The notes beneath the pieces are model-generated. The model ran no database searches and was not told the DNA's origin. It saw nothing but the letters and a program-made list of their open reading frames with translations. This document shows, piece by piece, positions 8,929 through 16,472 of a stretch of 64,000 nucleotides of DNA; within the stretch, counting starts at the first letter, position 1, and every line of letters begins with the position of its first letter. This stretch comes from Oscillospiraceae bacterium (GTDB lineage Bacteria > Bacillota > Clostridia > Oscillospirales > Acutalibacteraceae). A program made the position numbers and the translations under genes. The DNA lies in the NCBI GenBank assembly GCA_015066395.1, contig SVOL01000003.1, positions 1-64,000 on the forward strand. The letters run 5' to 3'.

Positions 8929-10161
8929 TTACGCATTGCTTCCTGCGGCAAAGCCTGTAGAAAAGGCTATTTGCAGATTAAACCCGCCTGTAAATGCGTC
9001 AGCGTTAAGGATCTCACCCGCGAAATAAAGTCCTTCGACAAGCTTTGATTCCATAGTCTTAGGGTTGACCTCACCGAGAACCACGCCGCCTTTGGTGATG
9101 ACGGCTTCTTCGATGGGTCTGAAACCTGTGACATTCAAAGTAAGGTTTTTTAACACGCTTATAAGCCCGGCTCGCTCAGCTTTTGTTATCTGGTTGACCT
9201 TTTTAGACGGTTCGATCTTGCTGAGTTTAACTGCTACGGGAATCATCTTCCGCGGCAGCAGTTCCGACAAGGAATTTATGAAATCACGGTTGGAGTTGGC
9301 GTTAAAATCCCGAAGCAATCTCGCATCTAATCTTTCCTCCTCCAACGCAGGCTTCATATCGATAACAACACGGTAGCCGATCGCTTTCGGCTCTTTCATA
9401 TAAGCCGAAGCACTCAAGATCACCGGTCCGGACAATCCGTAATGGGTGAACATCAGCTCACCGAAATCGCTGAAGATCGGCTTGCCGCTATCCCCTTTAA
9501 ACACCTTTACTGCAACATTTTTGAGCGACAACCCTTGAAGCTCGGAACACCAGCCCTCTTTGACCGTAACAGGTATCAGAGACGGCGAAAGCTCAGTCAC
9601 GGTATGACCCAAACGCCTTGCCATTTCATATCCGTCACCGGTCGAACCGGTCAAAGGATAGGACAATCCGCCTGTGGCAATGATAACGCTGTCGGCCTCA
9701 AAAAATCTGCCACTTTCGGTTTTGACACCTGAGACCCGACCGTTTTCTGCGGTCACCTCGACCGCACGCTCAGTAAGTATTTTAGCACCCACGCTTTTTG
9801 CAGCCGAGACCAAAGCATCAACGATATCGACCGATCTATCCGACTGCGGAAAGACGCGGTTGCCTCGTTCGGTCTTTAAAGGCACTCCTAAAGATTCAAA
9901 AAAATCTTTGGTATCCCCGACCGAAAAACCGTTAAACGCCGAATAAAGAAACCGACCGCTTTTGCTTTCGGTGACTGCATTCACAAGACCGTTCACGTCG
10001 GTATCATTCGTCACATTGCAACGACCCTTGCCCGTGATCATAACCTTGCGTGCCGGACGTTCATTACGCTCCAGAACGGTGACTGAACTGCCGTTTTTAC
10101 CTGCGGCAAATGCCGCCATAAGACCGGCCGCACCACCGCCGATTATTATAACCCTGCTCAA
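8929..10161 (-). CDS. HI0933/BaiN-family NAD(P)/FAD-dependent oxidoreductase
   Basis: A 410-residue flavoprotein of the HI0933 (YhiN/BaiN-like) family. The Rossmann FAD motif GGGAAGLMAAFAAG starts at residue 8, followed by the family sequence KVMITGKGRCNVTN (about 39-52), VIIATGG near 155, and a C-terminal GLYFAGEILNADAFTGGFNLQ segment closing the FAD site. Exact substrates are not known for most members; one clostridial homologue acts on bile acid intermediates, but nothing here points to that. Its start overlaps the stop of the upstream gene by 4 bp. Confidence 0.88.
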   Translation of the reverse strand: MSRVIIIGGGAAGLMAAFAAGKNGSSVTVLERNERPARKVMITGKGRCNVTNDTDVNGLVNAVTESKSGRFLYSAFNGFSVGDTKDFFESLGVPLKTERGNRVFPQSDRSVDIVDALVSAAKSVGAKILTERAVEVTAENGRVSGVKTESGRFFEADSVIIATGGLSYPLTGSTGDGYEMARRLGHTVTELSPSLIPVTVKEGWCSELQGLSLKNVAVKVFKGDSGKPIFSDFGELMFTHYGLSGPVILSASAYMKEPKAIGYRVVIDMKPALEEERLDARLLRDFNANSNRDFINSLSELLPRKMIPVAVKLSKIEPSKKVNQITKAERAGLISVLKNLTLNVTGFRPIEEAVITKGGVVLGEVNPKTMESKLVEGLYFAGEILNADAFTGGFNLQIAFSTGFAAGSNA

Positions 10162-10862
10162 ATCTTCTTCCTCTTTTTCAACTTCCTGGTTATTAACTCA
10201 ACAATAAACAGCACCGGCACCCACACATTAACTGCCAACACATTTTTAAACATCTCAAGACGCTGTTCCTTTATAGGTCTCAACTTCTGTGCCAGTTCAT
10301 AATTATCGCCGCTTTCCTTTAAGTAGGTCTCGGCCATAACCTCTAATCGGTCAGCCTCGCGCTCCTTGCGGTAGGCCTCGGCAAAGTTACCTTCTGCAAA
10401 CAACCTTTCCCACTCAGCTCTGGCTTCGGCGGCTTCGACCTTCTTCTCCTCGTGAAGCTTCAGATTGTATTTATATCCACCGTTATAGGCACCGTTACAC
10501 TCATAATAAGCCGAAAAGGCTCTTATTCCGAACACAGAGGTCGACACGATCGACACTAATAGGGCAACAAAAAGCACCGAGCCTAAAACGCCCTTTTTCT
10601 TAAAAAACCCCTTAAAATCATACCAACGCCAGGCAATCTTCTGACCGGCCGAGGGTGCATCCTCCAGGGCCTGCTGATACTTATATTTTACCGACACCAT
10701 CACAGCGTTACCTGTAATCATAACAAGACAACCGATAAAGAACCAAAGAATGGCGGCATCGCGGCCAAAAAACATCATAACAGCCGTAACAACAACATCA
10801 AGTGTGCCCAAAAGGAATATCGCACGGCCGACTTTGTACTTGTTATCCTTCTTAAAATCCAT
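10158..10862 (-). CDS. membrane protein of unknown function with a helical cytoplasmic segment
   Basis: A 234-residue protein I cannot assign. Two hydrophobic helices near the N-terminus (about 12-33 and 37-57), a third at about 95-116, and a last one at about 208-226 flank a charged, Ala/Glu-rich stretch (about 135-200) likely to be a coiled coil. The C-terminus is KKRKK-rich. ATG 10862 has GGAGG. It is the first gene of a probable operon with the flavoprotein, cmk and ispH-rpsA. Confidence 0.6.
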   Translation of the reverse strand: MDFKKDNKYKVGRAIFLLGTLDVVVTAVMMFFGRDAAILWFFIGCLVMITGNAVMVSVKYKYQQALEDAPSAGQKIAWRWYDFKGFFKKKGVLGSVLFVALLVSIVSTSVFGIRAFSAYYECNGAYNGGYKYNLKLHEEKKVEAAEARAEWERLFAEGNFAEAYRKEREADRLEVMAETYLKESGDNYELAQKLRPIKEQRLEMFKNVLAVNVWVPVLFIVELITRKLKKRKKI

Positions 10863-10892
10863 CTCGGTTCCTCCGAAAACTATATTAAATTT

Positions 10893-10921
10893 ATTTTATC
10901 ACATATTATCGAAAACTTAAA
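10893..10921 (-). promoter_or_regulatory. candidate promoter of the 10862-6231 operon
   Basis: TTTAAG (10916-10921) and TAAAAT (10893-10898) on the minus strand are 17 bp apart, in the AT-rich divergent region. The match to consensus is moderate. Confidence 0.4.
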
Positions 10922-10990
10922 GAGGAATTTCCAATTTTAGAAAATTTTAAAATTTATTAATATAAATGCCCCAAATCCGCCAAAAATATA

Positions 10991-11019
10991 TTGTATAAAG
11001 AACAAAAGTTTGGTATACT
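10991..11019 (+). promoter_or_regulatory. promoter of the hexapeptide-galU-lexA operon
   Basis: TTGTAT (10991-10996) and TATACT (11014-11019) are spaced exactly 17 bp, with TTGG before the -10. A GCCG...CGGC hairpin can form in the leader at about 11037-11055, before the first start codon at 11087. Confidence 0.65.
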
Positions 11020-11086
11020 ATTATTGAATAATGTGGTGCCGTATGCTTGTGCGGCCGAAATTTTTAGATTGGAGTATTATTGATCT

Positions 11087-11752
11087 ATGAGCTTTACAAC
11101 AATTAAAGAACTTTACTCTTTGGACAAGACCATTGCCACTGACCTTTTTGAGGGTCACACCTACCCTTGGGAGATCTTACCGTTATTGAAGGAGTACATA
11201 GTTACTCTCGGTAACTCACTCGACCCAAATAAGTTCGATAAAAAAGGCGATAATATCTGGATCGCAAAAAATGCGACCGTGTTCGAGTCTGCATACATCG
11301 CCGGTCCCTGCATCATTGATGAGGGTGCGGAGGTTAGACACTGTGCGTTCATTCGCGGCAGTGTAATAGTCGGTAAAAACTCGGTCGTCGGCAATTCGAC
11401 CGAGGTCAAAAACTCTCTCATTTTTGACAATGTTCAGGTTCCCCACTACAACTACGTCGGTGACTCTGTTTTGGGTTACAAATCGCACATGGGTGCCGGT
11501 TCCATCACATCAAACGTTAAGTCCGATAAAACTTTGGTAAAGGTCACGGTAAACGGCCAACGCGTGGAGACCGGAATGAAAAAGTTCGGAGCAATGCTCG
11601 GCGACTTTGTCGAAGTCGGTTGCGGCTCTGTCTTGAATCCGGGCACTATTATCGGTAAAAATACAAACATCTATCCCCTTTCATCGGTCAGAGGCAGTGT
11701 TGCTCCTAACTCGATCTACAAAAAAGCGGGAGAGGTTGCCGAAAAGCAGTAA
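11087..11752 (+). CDS. left-handed beta-helix (hexapeptide) acyltransferase-like protein, GlmU C-domain type
   Basis: A 221-residue protein built largely of hexapeptide repeats (for example AYIAGPCIIDEGAEVRHCAF, SVIVGKNSVVGNSTEVKNS, GCGSVLNPGTIIGKNTNI), matching the C-terminal acetyltransferase fold of GlmU-like sugar nucleotidyltransferases. There is no N-terminal pyrophosphorylase domain. The family is common in Clostridia and is often labelled as a UDP-N-acetylglucosamine pyrophosphorylase, but acyl acceptor and reaction are unknown. The ribosome binding site GGAG is about 12 bp from ATG 11087, unusually far. Confidence 0.75.
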   Translation: MSFTTIKELYSLDKTIATDLFEGHTYPWEILPLLKEYIVTLGNSLDPNKFDKKGDNIWIAKNATVFESAYIAGPCIIDEGAEVRHCAFIRGSVIVGKNSVVGNSTEVKNSLIFDNVQVPHYNYVGDSVLGYKSHMGAGSITSNVKSDKTLVKVTVNGQRVETGMKKFGAMLGDFVEVGCGSVLNPGTIIGKNTNIYPLSSVRGSVAPNSIYKKAGEVAEKQ

Positions 11753-11769
11753 GCAGGAGGCAACAATTT

Positions 11770-12318
11770 ATGGAGATATGGGATATACTTGACCGCAACG
11801 GAAACCCAACCGGTAAGACCGTTCAGCGGAAAAAGGTCTGCCTGCACAAGGGTGAATACCACTCGGTGGTACACGTCTGGGTCTTAGGCTCTGACGGTCG
11901 GGTGCTTATTCAACGCAGAAGCCTGACCAAACCCTTGATGCCGGGTGAATGGGCGGCGATCGGCGGCAGTGCGGTTTCGGGCGAAGATGCCGTAACCGCT
12001 GCAAAACGCGAATTGGAAGAAGAAATGGGCATCAGTGCCGAACCGGAGGAGTTCCGCCTTATCAAGCAGATGGTCAGAAAAAACTCGATCCTGAGCATTT
12101 TCCTACTCTGCTGTGATGTAGCGGTCGCCGATCTGAGACTTCAGAAAGATGAGGTCAGCGAGGCAAAATGGGTGCACCGCAACAAACTTCGCCAAATGAT
12201 AAAAACCAAGCAGTTTCACAACTACGGAAACGCTTACTTTGAAGCGGTTTTCGGTGCATTTGCACGCAGAAGCGAATCAAAACGGAGAAAGAAAAAATAT
12301 GAGCGAAAAACCAGATAA
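11770..12318 (+). CDS. Nudix hydrolase
   Basis: A 182-residue Nudix protein. The Nudix box is intact: GGSAVSGEDAVTAAKRELEEEMG with the REL-EEE core at about 76-84. The N-terminus (EIWDILDRNGNPTGKTVQRKK...GEYHSVVHVWV) resembles the IDI-like/YfcD group of Nudix hydrolases that act on small diphosphate substrates; the true substrate is not evident. The last 25 residues are basic (RRSESKRRKKKYERK). AGGAGG lies 9 bp before the start. The end overlaps the next start by 20 bp. Confidence 0.87.
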   Translation: MEIWDILDRNGNPTGKTVQRKKVCLHKGEYHSVVHVWVLGSDGRVLIQRRSLTKPLMPGEWAAIGGSAVSGEDAVTAAKRELEEEMGISAEPEEFRLIKQMVRKNSILSIFLLCCDVAVADLRLQKDEVSEAKWVHRNKLRQMIKTKQFHNYGNAYFEAVFGAFARRSESKRRKKKYERKTR

Positions 12319-13258
12319 TAAACAGTGTCAGATCTGCCAGGGCTACCTTTTTGATGATGACGATACCGTCGTTTGCCCTGTTTGCGGAGCGCCGCACCAC
12401 CGTGACTGTTGGCAGACAGTCGGTCATTGCGGAGTAGAACATAACCACGGCACAGACGAGCAATACGATATCTTGCAGAAAGCAAAAGCAAAGGAGGCTA
12501 AAGAGGCCGAGCAGAAGGCAAACGAAAACAGCACGGTCAACACCTGCTCCTACTGCCACCGCACCTCAAATGCCGAAAACGCCGAGTTTTGCCCTTATTG
12601 CGGTCATTCCTACAACAAGCACATCCCGCAGGGTAACGGGTATGCTAATTTCCAAATGCCTTTTGATGTATACGGCGGTCTGCCCAAAGATACTACCATT
12701 GACGGCGTGACTGTAAAGGATCTCGCTACCTTCGTGGGCAGTAACTCATCCCGTTATATACACCGCTTTTCACAGATAAGCAAGCGTAAAAAGGGTTCGT
12801 GGAATTGGGCGGCCTTCTTCTTCCCGAGCGGCTGGTGTTTGTCGAGAAAAATGCTGCCGTTAGGCTTTATGTATCTGATCTTAGCCATTGCATCTGCTAT
12901 ATGTATGTATCCGTTTTCGGAGATCTATTATGAACTCTTAGACGGTCAGAATTTGAGCTATGCCGCTCAGTACGCACTGATTGAAAATAACCTTAATAAA
13001 TTCGATCTTTTATCAATGATCCTGGCCTTTATCGGAGTCATTCTCAACTTTGTACCGCGAATTATCTGCGGTCGGCTGGGTGACTGGCACTACCGTTGCT
13101 TCGCTGTCAATAAGGTCAAGACCATCTTGAACGATCCCGACATTGAAGACAAGCCGACCGAGCTTGCCCGTTCCGGTAATCTCAGTTTATTATGGCTCAT
13201 CATAGCCTTGCTTGCGACCCAATTCGTACCCGGCATTATTATGATGTTTATCTCTTGA
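12299..13258 (+). CDS. RING-finger/zinc-ribbon membrane protein
   Basis: A 319-residue protein. Residues about 8-45 have a prokaryotic RING-like cysteine pattern (CQICQG...CPVCGAPHHRDCW...C), then an Ala/Glu-rich helix, then a CxxC...CxxC zinc ribbon (about 83-105). The second half is membrane-embedded, with a WNWAAFFFPSGWCLSRKM segment typical of DUF2628-type domains and about three helices (around 188-210, 245-265, 295-318). Prokaryotic RING-like proteins have unclear roles; no ubiquitin-like gene is nearby. I chose ATG 12299 (GGAGA upstream) over an in-frame ATG at 12239 inside the Nudix gene. Confidence 0.75.
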   Translation: MSEKPDNKQCQICQGYLFDDDDTVVCPVCGAPHHRDCWQTVGHCGVEHNHGTDEQYDILQKAKAKEAKEAEQKANENSTVNTCSYCHRTSNAENAEFCPYCGHSYNKHIPQGNGYANFQMPFDVYGGLPKDTTIDGVTVKDLATFVGSNSSRYIHRFSQISKRKKGSWNWAAFFFPSGWCLSRKMLPLGFMYLILAIASAICMYPFSEIYYELLDGQNLSYAAQYALIENNLNKFDLLSMILAFIGVILNFVPRIICGRLGDWHYRCFAVNKVKTILNDPDIEDKPTELARSGNLSLLWLIIALLATQFVPGIIMMFIS

Positions 13259-13275
13259 TTTTGGAGTGTGATTTT

Positions 13276-14145
13276 ATGATAAAAAAAGCAATCATTCCTG
13301 CCGCCGGTCTCGGCACGCGTGTTCTGCCTGCATCGAAGGCTGTTCCTAAGGAAATGCTGCCGATAGTCGACAAGCCGGCTATTCAGTACATAGTTGAAGA
13401 AGCTGTAAGTGCCGGAATCACCGATATTCTTATCATAACCAACCGCGGCAAGAGTGTTATTGAGGATCACTTCGACCACTCTTTTGAGCTTGAGCATATT
13501 TTAAACGCCCGCGGCAACCGCGACGAGGTTTTGTCCGAACTCAAATCGGTCGCTCACATGGCTAATATATACTTTATTCGCCAAAAAGAGGCCAAAGGTT
13601 TAGGTCACGCGGTACTCTGCGCCAAGAGTTTTGTAAAGGACGAGCCGTTTGCCGTGCTTTACGGTGATGACGTTATCGTTAACAAAGAACCCGTTATCGG
13701 TCAGTTGATAGACGCATATAAAGCTTACGGCAAGACCACCGTCGGTATCAAAGAGGTTTCTAAAGAACAGATCTTAAAATACAGCACTATGAAGCTGGAG
13801 CCTTTGAAGGACAATCTTTACAATATAACCGATATGATCGAGAAGCCTAAGCCCTGTGAGATCTTCTCACTTTATTCGATATTAGGTCGTTGTATTCTGA
13901 CTCCCGAGATATTCGATGTTTTGGAAAAGATCCCTTACGGCGCAGGCGGCGAACTTCAGTTGACTGACGCTATGAAGCAGATAGCGCTCAAAGAAGGTGT
14001 TGTCGGCGTTGATTTTGTCGGCAACCGCTTTGATATGGGCAACAAATTCGGCATCTTAAAGGCCAATATCGAGGTCGGTCTCAATCACCCTGAGGTTTCG
14101 GAAGAATTAAAAGCATACATTAAAGAAATCGCCAAAACAATTTGA
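13276..14145 (+). CDS. galU: UTP-glucose-1-phosphate uridylyltransferase
   Basis: A 289-residue GalU/GtaB enzyme making UDP-glucose, the precursor for glycolipid, polysaccharide and galactose metabolism. The nucleotide-binding signature GLGTRVLPASKAVPKEMLP begins at residue 11, and LYGDD and GNRFDMGNK motifs follow. Length is normal. ATG 13276 has TTGGAG upstream. It continues the operon 17 bp after the RING/zinc-ribbon gene. Confidence 0.95.
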   Translation: MIKKAIIPAAGLGTRVLPASKAVPKEMLPIVDKPAIQYIVEEAVSAGITDILIITNRGKSVIEDHFDHSFELEHILNARGNRDEVLSELKSVAHMANIYFIRQKEAKGLGHAVLCAKSFVKDEPFAVLYGDDVIVNKEPVIGQLIDAYKAYGKTTVGIKEVSKEQILKYSTMKLEPLKDNLYNITDMIEKPKPCEIFSLYSILGRCILTPEIFDVLEKIPYGAGGELQLTDAMKQIALKEGVVGVDFVGNRFDMGNKFGILKANIEVGLNHPEVSEELKAYIKEIAKTI

Positions 14146-14156
14146 CGGAGGACGTT

Positions 14157-14753
14157 ATGTCTAAACAGCAGTTAAATCAAAAGCAGGCCTTAGTATACAA
14201 CTATATCAAAAAGACCATCGCTAATTCATTGCCGCCGACAGTCCGCGAAATATGCGAGGCAACGGGTATAAGGTCGACCTCGACCGTTCACGCCGCACTA
14301 TCCTGGCTTGAAGAAGAGGGATATATCGTTCGTGACGCGAAATCGTCCCGTTCGATACGTCTTGCGGGAAGTGAGGATTCGGCCATGGTTCCGCTCATCG
14401 GTAAGGTGACCGCAGGTCAGCCGATCTTAGCGGTAGAAGAGATCGAAAGCTACATCCCCTACCCCGTGTCAAGTGAGCGTTCGGACAGCCTGTTTGCTCT
14501 CCGCGTGTCGGGATTAAGTATGCGTGATGCCGGTATCTTGGACGGTGATATTATCATCGCTGATAAGGATCTCGGCTCCCACAACGGCGACATTGTTGTC
14601 GCAATGATAGAAGACGAGGCTACAGTTAAAAGACTGGTTATTGAACGCGGCGAAAAGCCGTATCTTATGCCCGAGAACCCCGATTTTGACCCGATAAGAC
14701 CCGATTATATGGAGATCCTGGGTCGCGTGATCGGCAGTTTCAGAAGGTATTAA
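14157..14753 (+). CDS. lexA: LexA repressor
   Basis: A 198-residue SOS repressor. The N-terminal winged helix (about 25-65: TVREICEATGIRSTSTVHAALSWL) binds DNA. The autocleavage bond is Ala86-Gly87 (VTAGQ), with catalytic Ser121 (GLSMRDAG) and Lys158 (TVKRL) present, so RecA-stimulated self-cleavage should work. ATG 14157 has GGAGG six bases upstream. It sits inside an operon between galU and rnhA, and I see no GAAC-N4-GTTC SOS box in the preceding gap. Confidence 0.95.
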   Translation: MSKQQLNQKQALVYNYIKKTIANSLPPTVREICEATGIRSTSTVHAALSWLEEEGYIVRDAKSSRSIRLAGSEDSAMVPLIGKVTAGQPILAVEEIESYIPYPVSSERSDSLFALRVSGLSMRDAGILDGDIIIADKDLGSHNGDIVVAMIEDEATVKRLVIERGEKPYLMPENPDFDPIRPDYMEILGRVIGSFRRY

Positions 14754-14756
14754 ACT

Positions 14757-15203
14757 ATGAAAAACGTTGAAATATTTACCGACGGCTCCTGCTCGGGCAA
14801 TCCCGGACCCGGAGGTTGGGGTGCTGTGCTTCGCTATGGCGACAAGGAAAAGGAAATGTCGGGCGGCGAGCAACACACTACCAACAACCGTATGGAGCTG
14901 ACGGCCTGCATAAGAGCCTTGAGTGCTTTGAAAGAGCCTTGCCGCGTATCACTTACCACCGACTCGCAGTATGTTGTCAACAGTATTACTATGGGCTGGG
15001 CAGAAAGCTGGCGGCAAAACGGTTGGCGGAAGGCCGATAAAAAGCCGGCAATCAACCCCGATCTGTGGGGAGAATTGCTCGATCTTTTGAAAATACACGA
15101 AGTCACTTTTAATTGGATAAAAGGTCACGCAGGCCACCCTGAGAACGAACGGTGCGACCGACTAGCTGTGTCCGAAACAGAGAAGTTCTCAAAAGCACAA
15201 TAA
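14757..15203 (+). CDS. rnhA: ribonuclease HI
   Basis: A 148-residue RNase HI that removes RNA from RNA-DNA hybrids. The catalytic residues are in place: Asp9 ([14 protein letters not shown]), Glu47 (NNRMEL), Asp69 (TTDSQYV) and Asp134 (NERCDRLA), with His124 in the GHAGHPEN loop. Length is that of the E. coli-type enzyme. Only 3 bp separate it from lexA. It appears to be the last gene of the 11.1-15.2 kb operon. Confidence 0.95.
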   Translation: MKNVEIFTDGSCSGNPGPGGWGAVLRYGDKEKEMSGGEQHTTNNRMELTACIRALSALKEPCRVSLTTDSQYVVNSITMGWAESWRQNGWRKADKKPAINPDLWGELLDLLKIHEVTFNWIKGHAGHPENERCDRLAVSETEKFSKAQ

Positions 15204-15432
15204 ATTTACGGTCAGTTCGCAAAATCCTGACCATTGGGCAACCAATAAACAAAACTACGGGTAGAGCGACGTATCCGAACCCGGTTTTTACAGGCGGATC
15301 CTCGCTCTTATTTTGTCAAAATACTGTCAACACAACAAATGTTGACTGCATTTTTACCTCTACAGAACAAAAATCCGTTCTTGTTAAAAATGCTCCACCT
15401 CAAGGCAAGAAGATTTTGGGGGATTTATTTCT
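15204..15432. other. intergenic region with a chain of hairpins and an inverted repeat
   Basis: No gene is seen here. Two hairpins abut exactly: GGTCAG/CTGACC (15210-15232) and ATTGG/CCAAT (15233-15246). Next comes a two-tier hairpin at 15263-15308 (AGAGCGA with TCGCTCT, and inside it ATCCG with CGGAT) followed by TATTTTG, a possible terminator for rnhA. Finally a 7-bp inverted repeat GTCAACA-N7-TGTTGAC lies at 15326-15346 and could be an operator for queT. Confidence 0.5.
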
Positions 15433-15502
15433 AAATCGGGCGAAGGAAGGCTTCCGCCTTTCGAGAACGATTTGGGAAGAAGGACCCAAAATATGCCGAT
15501 TT
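15433..15502 (+). promoter_or_regulatory. structured leader (three-way junction) upstream of queT, riboswitch-like
   Basis: AAATCGG (15433-15439) pairs with CCGATTT (15496-15502), closing a domain that holds two hairpins: GGCGAAG with CTTcCGCC (15439-15458) and TTTGGG with CCCAAA (15471-15490). The 5' strand AAATCG can instead pair with CGATTT at 15468-15473, which would break the second hairpin, so two exclusive folds exist. The domain ends 46 nt before the queT start. queT genes are often controlled by preQ1 riboswitches, but I cannot match this to the published preQ1 consensus by eye. Confidence 0.45.
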
Positions 15503-15548
15503 GAGGCGGGTTCTGATATGTTTCTCTACCCTTTGGAGGAAATTAAAT

Positions 15549-16055
15549 ATGAAAAAACAAACAACCGCGCGATTTCTCGTGTTGTCATCGGTAATCGCAT
15601 CGGCTTACGTTGTGCTGACCTATATCTCGGCGGCATTAGGATTAGCCTACGGCGGTGTGCAGTTCAGGGTGTCGGAGGCACTCAACATTTTAGCAGTGTT
15701 CACTCCGGCGGCCATCCCCGGTCTTACGATCGGATGCTTTATTTCAAACATATCCAGTCCGTTTCCGTTGGATATGCTTTTCGGCACGCTGGCTACTCTT
15801 CTCTCGGTCATAACCATTCGAATGATAGCCAAAATCTTTAAAACAGCTACGCCTTATTTGTGTGTTTTGCCGCCGTCGATCTTTAATGCAGTTATAATAG
15901 GGTTGCAAATAACCCTTTTCACCGACGAAACGGCCTCGCTTACCGCATTTCTTATTTCGGCATTGTCGGTGTTCATCGGAGAATTCGCAGTCTGCACCGC
16001 ACTCGGTATCCCGCTGTACTTTGTATTCAAATCACATGCAAATAAACTTTTATAA
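15549..16055 (+). CDS. queT: QueT-family transporter (queuosine precursor uptake)
   Basis: A 168-residue membrane protein of the QueT family (COG4708), the S-component of an ECF transporter for preQ1 or a related 7-deazaguanine. Five to six helices are predicted. Family features are seen: LSSVIASAYVVLTY at the N-terminus, GGVQFRVSEALNILAVFTPAAIPGL, and SSPFPLDMLFGTLATLL. The ECF energising module is not in the window. I chose ATG 15549, with GGAGGA 8 bp upstream, over an upstream in-frame ATG at 15501 that lies just beyond the leader's closing stem. Confidence 0.85.
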   Translation: MKKQTTARFLVLSSVIASAYVVLTYISAALGLAYGGVQFRVSEALNILAVFTPAAIPGLTIGCFISNISSPFPLDMLFGTLATLLSVITIRMIAKIFKTATPYLCVLPPSIFNAVIIGLQITLFTDETASLTAFLISALSVFIGEFAVCTALGIPLYFVFKSHANKLL

Positions 16056-16069
16056 TGTCTCTTATATAA

Positions 16070-16105
16070 CAAAACACAGTCGAAGTTGACCTCGACTGTG
16101 TTTTG
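16070..16105 (+). terminator. queT terminator
   Basis: A 14-bp perfect stem (CAAAACACAGTCGA with TCGACTGTGTTTTG, 8-nt loop) begins 14 bp after queT and is followed by TTATTTT. Confidence 0.85.
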
Positions 16106-16122
16106 TTATTTTAGGGCCTAAG

Positions 16123-16174
16123 CCTAAACGATGCGGTCCGCGCACAAGTGCGCTTTTAGGTTGGCCTGCCAACC
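16123..16174. repeat. cluster of abutting short palindromes
   Basis: CCTAAA (16123-16128) and TTTAGG (16155-16160) enclose GCG-rich hairpins (GCGCA-CAAG-TGCGC at 16140-16153), and the last two bases are shared with a perfect hairpin GGTTGG-CCTG-CCAACC (16159-16174). No gene is present in the 417 bp from 16056 to 16472; it holds the queT terminator, this cluster, the CTCCCTC repeat below and the terminator of the minus-strand operon. Confidence 0.5.
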
Positions 16175-16215
16175 ATGCCTATCTTAATAGTTACGGTAAA
16201 CCGATAAGTTAAACA

Positions 16216-16269
16216 CCTTGGCTCCCTCTCACGGGGGAGCTATTGAGCGTTAGCAAAACTGAGGGAGAG
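16216..16269. repeat. CTCCCTC-type intergenic repeat of gut Clostridia
   Basis: GCTCCC-TCTCAC-GGGGGAGC (16221-16240) is a local hairpin, while CTCCCTCTC (16222-16230) is also perfectly complementary to GAGGGAGAG (16261-16269). The layout, a GGCTCCCTCT hairpin, a short spacer and CTGAGGGAGAG, is that of a dispersed non-coding repeat I know from many gut Firmicutes genomes. Only one copy is in this window. Confidence 0.6.
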
Positions 16270-16435
16270 AAACCATAAACTCAACTAAAATTTTTTCTCT
16301 CTCTTCGTCTTTTGCTTCGCAAGATCCACATCACTCATCAGATAGAGGTGTCAGCACGTTCGTCATTTTTATTTATCCGTCGGTCAACCTCTTTTGAACC
16401 ACGCGACTATCGCATAGTTTCCATTACACAAAAAA

Positions 16436-16460
16436 CTTCCCTCGGGAAACCCGAGGGAAG
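16436..16460 (-). terminator. terminator of the sugar transport locus
   Basis: CTTCCCTCGGG-AAA-CCCGAGGGAAG is an 11-bp perfect stem 12 bp past the last gene of the locus, followed on the minus strand by TTTTTTGTG. Confidence 0.9.
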
Positions 16461-16472
16461 CAAATTCACAGA

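Noticed and set aside
15263-15308. tRNA-like or tmRNA-like element after rnhA
   Set aside because: The stem lengths and loops do not fit a tRNA cloverleaf and no TTCRA loop is present; kept only as a hairpin.
15363-15378. LexA box GAAC...GTTC upstream of queT
   Set aside because: The spacing between half-sites is eight bases, not four, and queT is not expected in an SOS regulon.
15152-15841. A 229-codon plus-strand frame over the rnhA-queT gap and the start of queT
   Set aside because: It starts inside rnhA, overlaps the structured leader and queT in another frame and contains no recognised domain.
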